Shown piece by piece: positions 63,904-64,000 of a DNA stretch of 64,000 bases. Both the position numbers and the translations under genes were made by a program. The DNA is taken from the NCBI RefSeq assembly GCF_014280875.1, contig NZ_JACLAL010000001.1, positions 186,001 through 250,000 on the forward strand. The letters run 5' to 3'. Source of the DNA: Paenirhizobium daejeonense. Lineage in GTDB: Bacteria; Pseudomonadota; Alphaproteobacteria; Rhizobiales; Rhizobiaceae. Within the stretch, counting starts at the first letter, position 1. Each line of letters begins with the position of its first letter. Under the pieces are notes generated by a model. That model was given only the letters and a program-made list of their open reading frames with translations. It did no database searches and had not been told where the DNA came from.

Positions 63904-64000
63904 GCTACCCTTGTTTTACCCGAGAGCGCTTCATGCGTTCTTCTGATCGGGACTTTTCGTCCTCTGTAGCCTGACCTTACCGAGGCCCTGTTCCGGACAG

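Overview
The window is 64 kb of GC-rich chromosomal DNA (roughly 60% by eye) from an alphaproteobacterium, almost certainly a member of the Rhizobiaceae (Rhizobium/Agrobacterium/Sinorhizobium group). The evidence is the gene families and their order: lpxK-DUF2093-mutL, the split alphaproteobacterial atp operon I-a-c-b'-b, glyQ and glyS separated by LemA/DUF2207 genes, an HPE1-like secreted protein, a dmeRF metal-export pair, a DUF6101-like protein, and palindromic intergenic repeats. Gene density is high. No rRNA, tRNA, insertion sequence, prophage or CRISPR array was seen, so this looks like core chromosome with small accessory pieces.

Layout. 1-4.1 kb: envelope and repair genes (tail of a probable waaA, a HAD phosphatase, lpxK, a DUF2093 protein, mutL). 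4.5-7.8 kb: a signalling pair, a PAS/receiver protein without a kinase domain followed by a GGDEF-EAL protein. 7.8-12.5 kb: a catabolic module made of a LysR regulator divergent from a non-pyrrolysine MttB-family methyltransferase and a trimethylamine-dehydrogenase-like flavoenzyme. 12.6-17.9 kb: single genes (class C beta-lactamase-like hydrolase, PRC-barrel protein, SMP-30 lactonase, LuxR-type regulator, cytosolic NasS-like protein). 18.3-24.5 kb: Mrp ATPase, an Hsp20 chaperone behind a near-ideal FixK/FNR box, CorA, Kup, and a SleB-like cell wall hydrolase. 24.8-27.5 kb: the F0 genes of ATP synthase. 27.8-36.1 kb: rnhB, a radical SAM gene, a short glycosyltransferase-like gene, moaB, ispE, a TPR protein, a polyprenyl diphosphate synthase, a DUF2007 protein and a tRNA methyltransferase. 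36.1-39.5 kb: an Nramp transporter, an S49 peptidase with a small membrane protein, and a VapBC-type toxin-antitoxin pair. 39.6-48.2 kb: glyQ, DUF2207-LemA-DUF2207, glyS, DUF523. 48.6-52.6 kb: two tandem paralogous chemoreceptors. 53.0-64.0 kb: HPE1-like protein, purD, tex, cfa, a MipA/OmpV protein, an orphan lipoprotein, ubiA, dmeRF and the DUF6101-like protein.

How the genes work together. Energy and quinone metabolism recur (F0 sector, prenyl diphosphate synthase, UbiA, MEP-pathway IspE). Metal homeostasis is well represented (CorA, Kup, MntH, DmeRF). Signalling is probably linked to motility through the c-di-GMP pair, the chemoreceptors and the LuxR-type protein. The most unusual points are the missing cluster cysteine in the flavoenzyme next to MttB, the FixK box on hsp20, the DUF2207-LemA-DUF2207 block between the glycyl-tRNA synthetase genes, an apparent insertion inside glyS, and several palindromic operators. 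No wholly new multi-gene system can be claimed from sequence alone. The MttB/flavoenzyme module and the DUF2207/LemA block are the best candidates.
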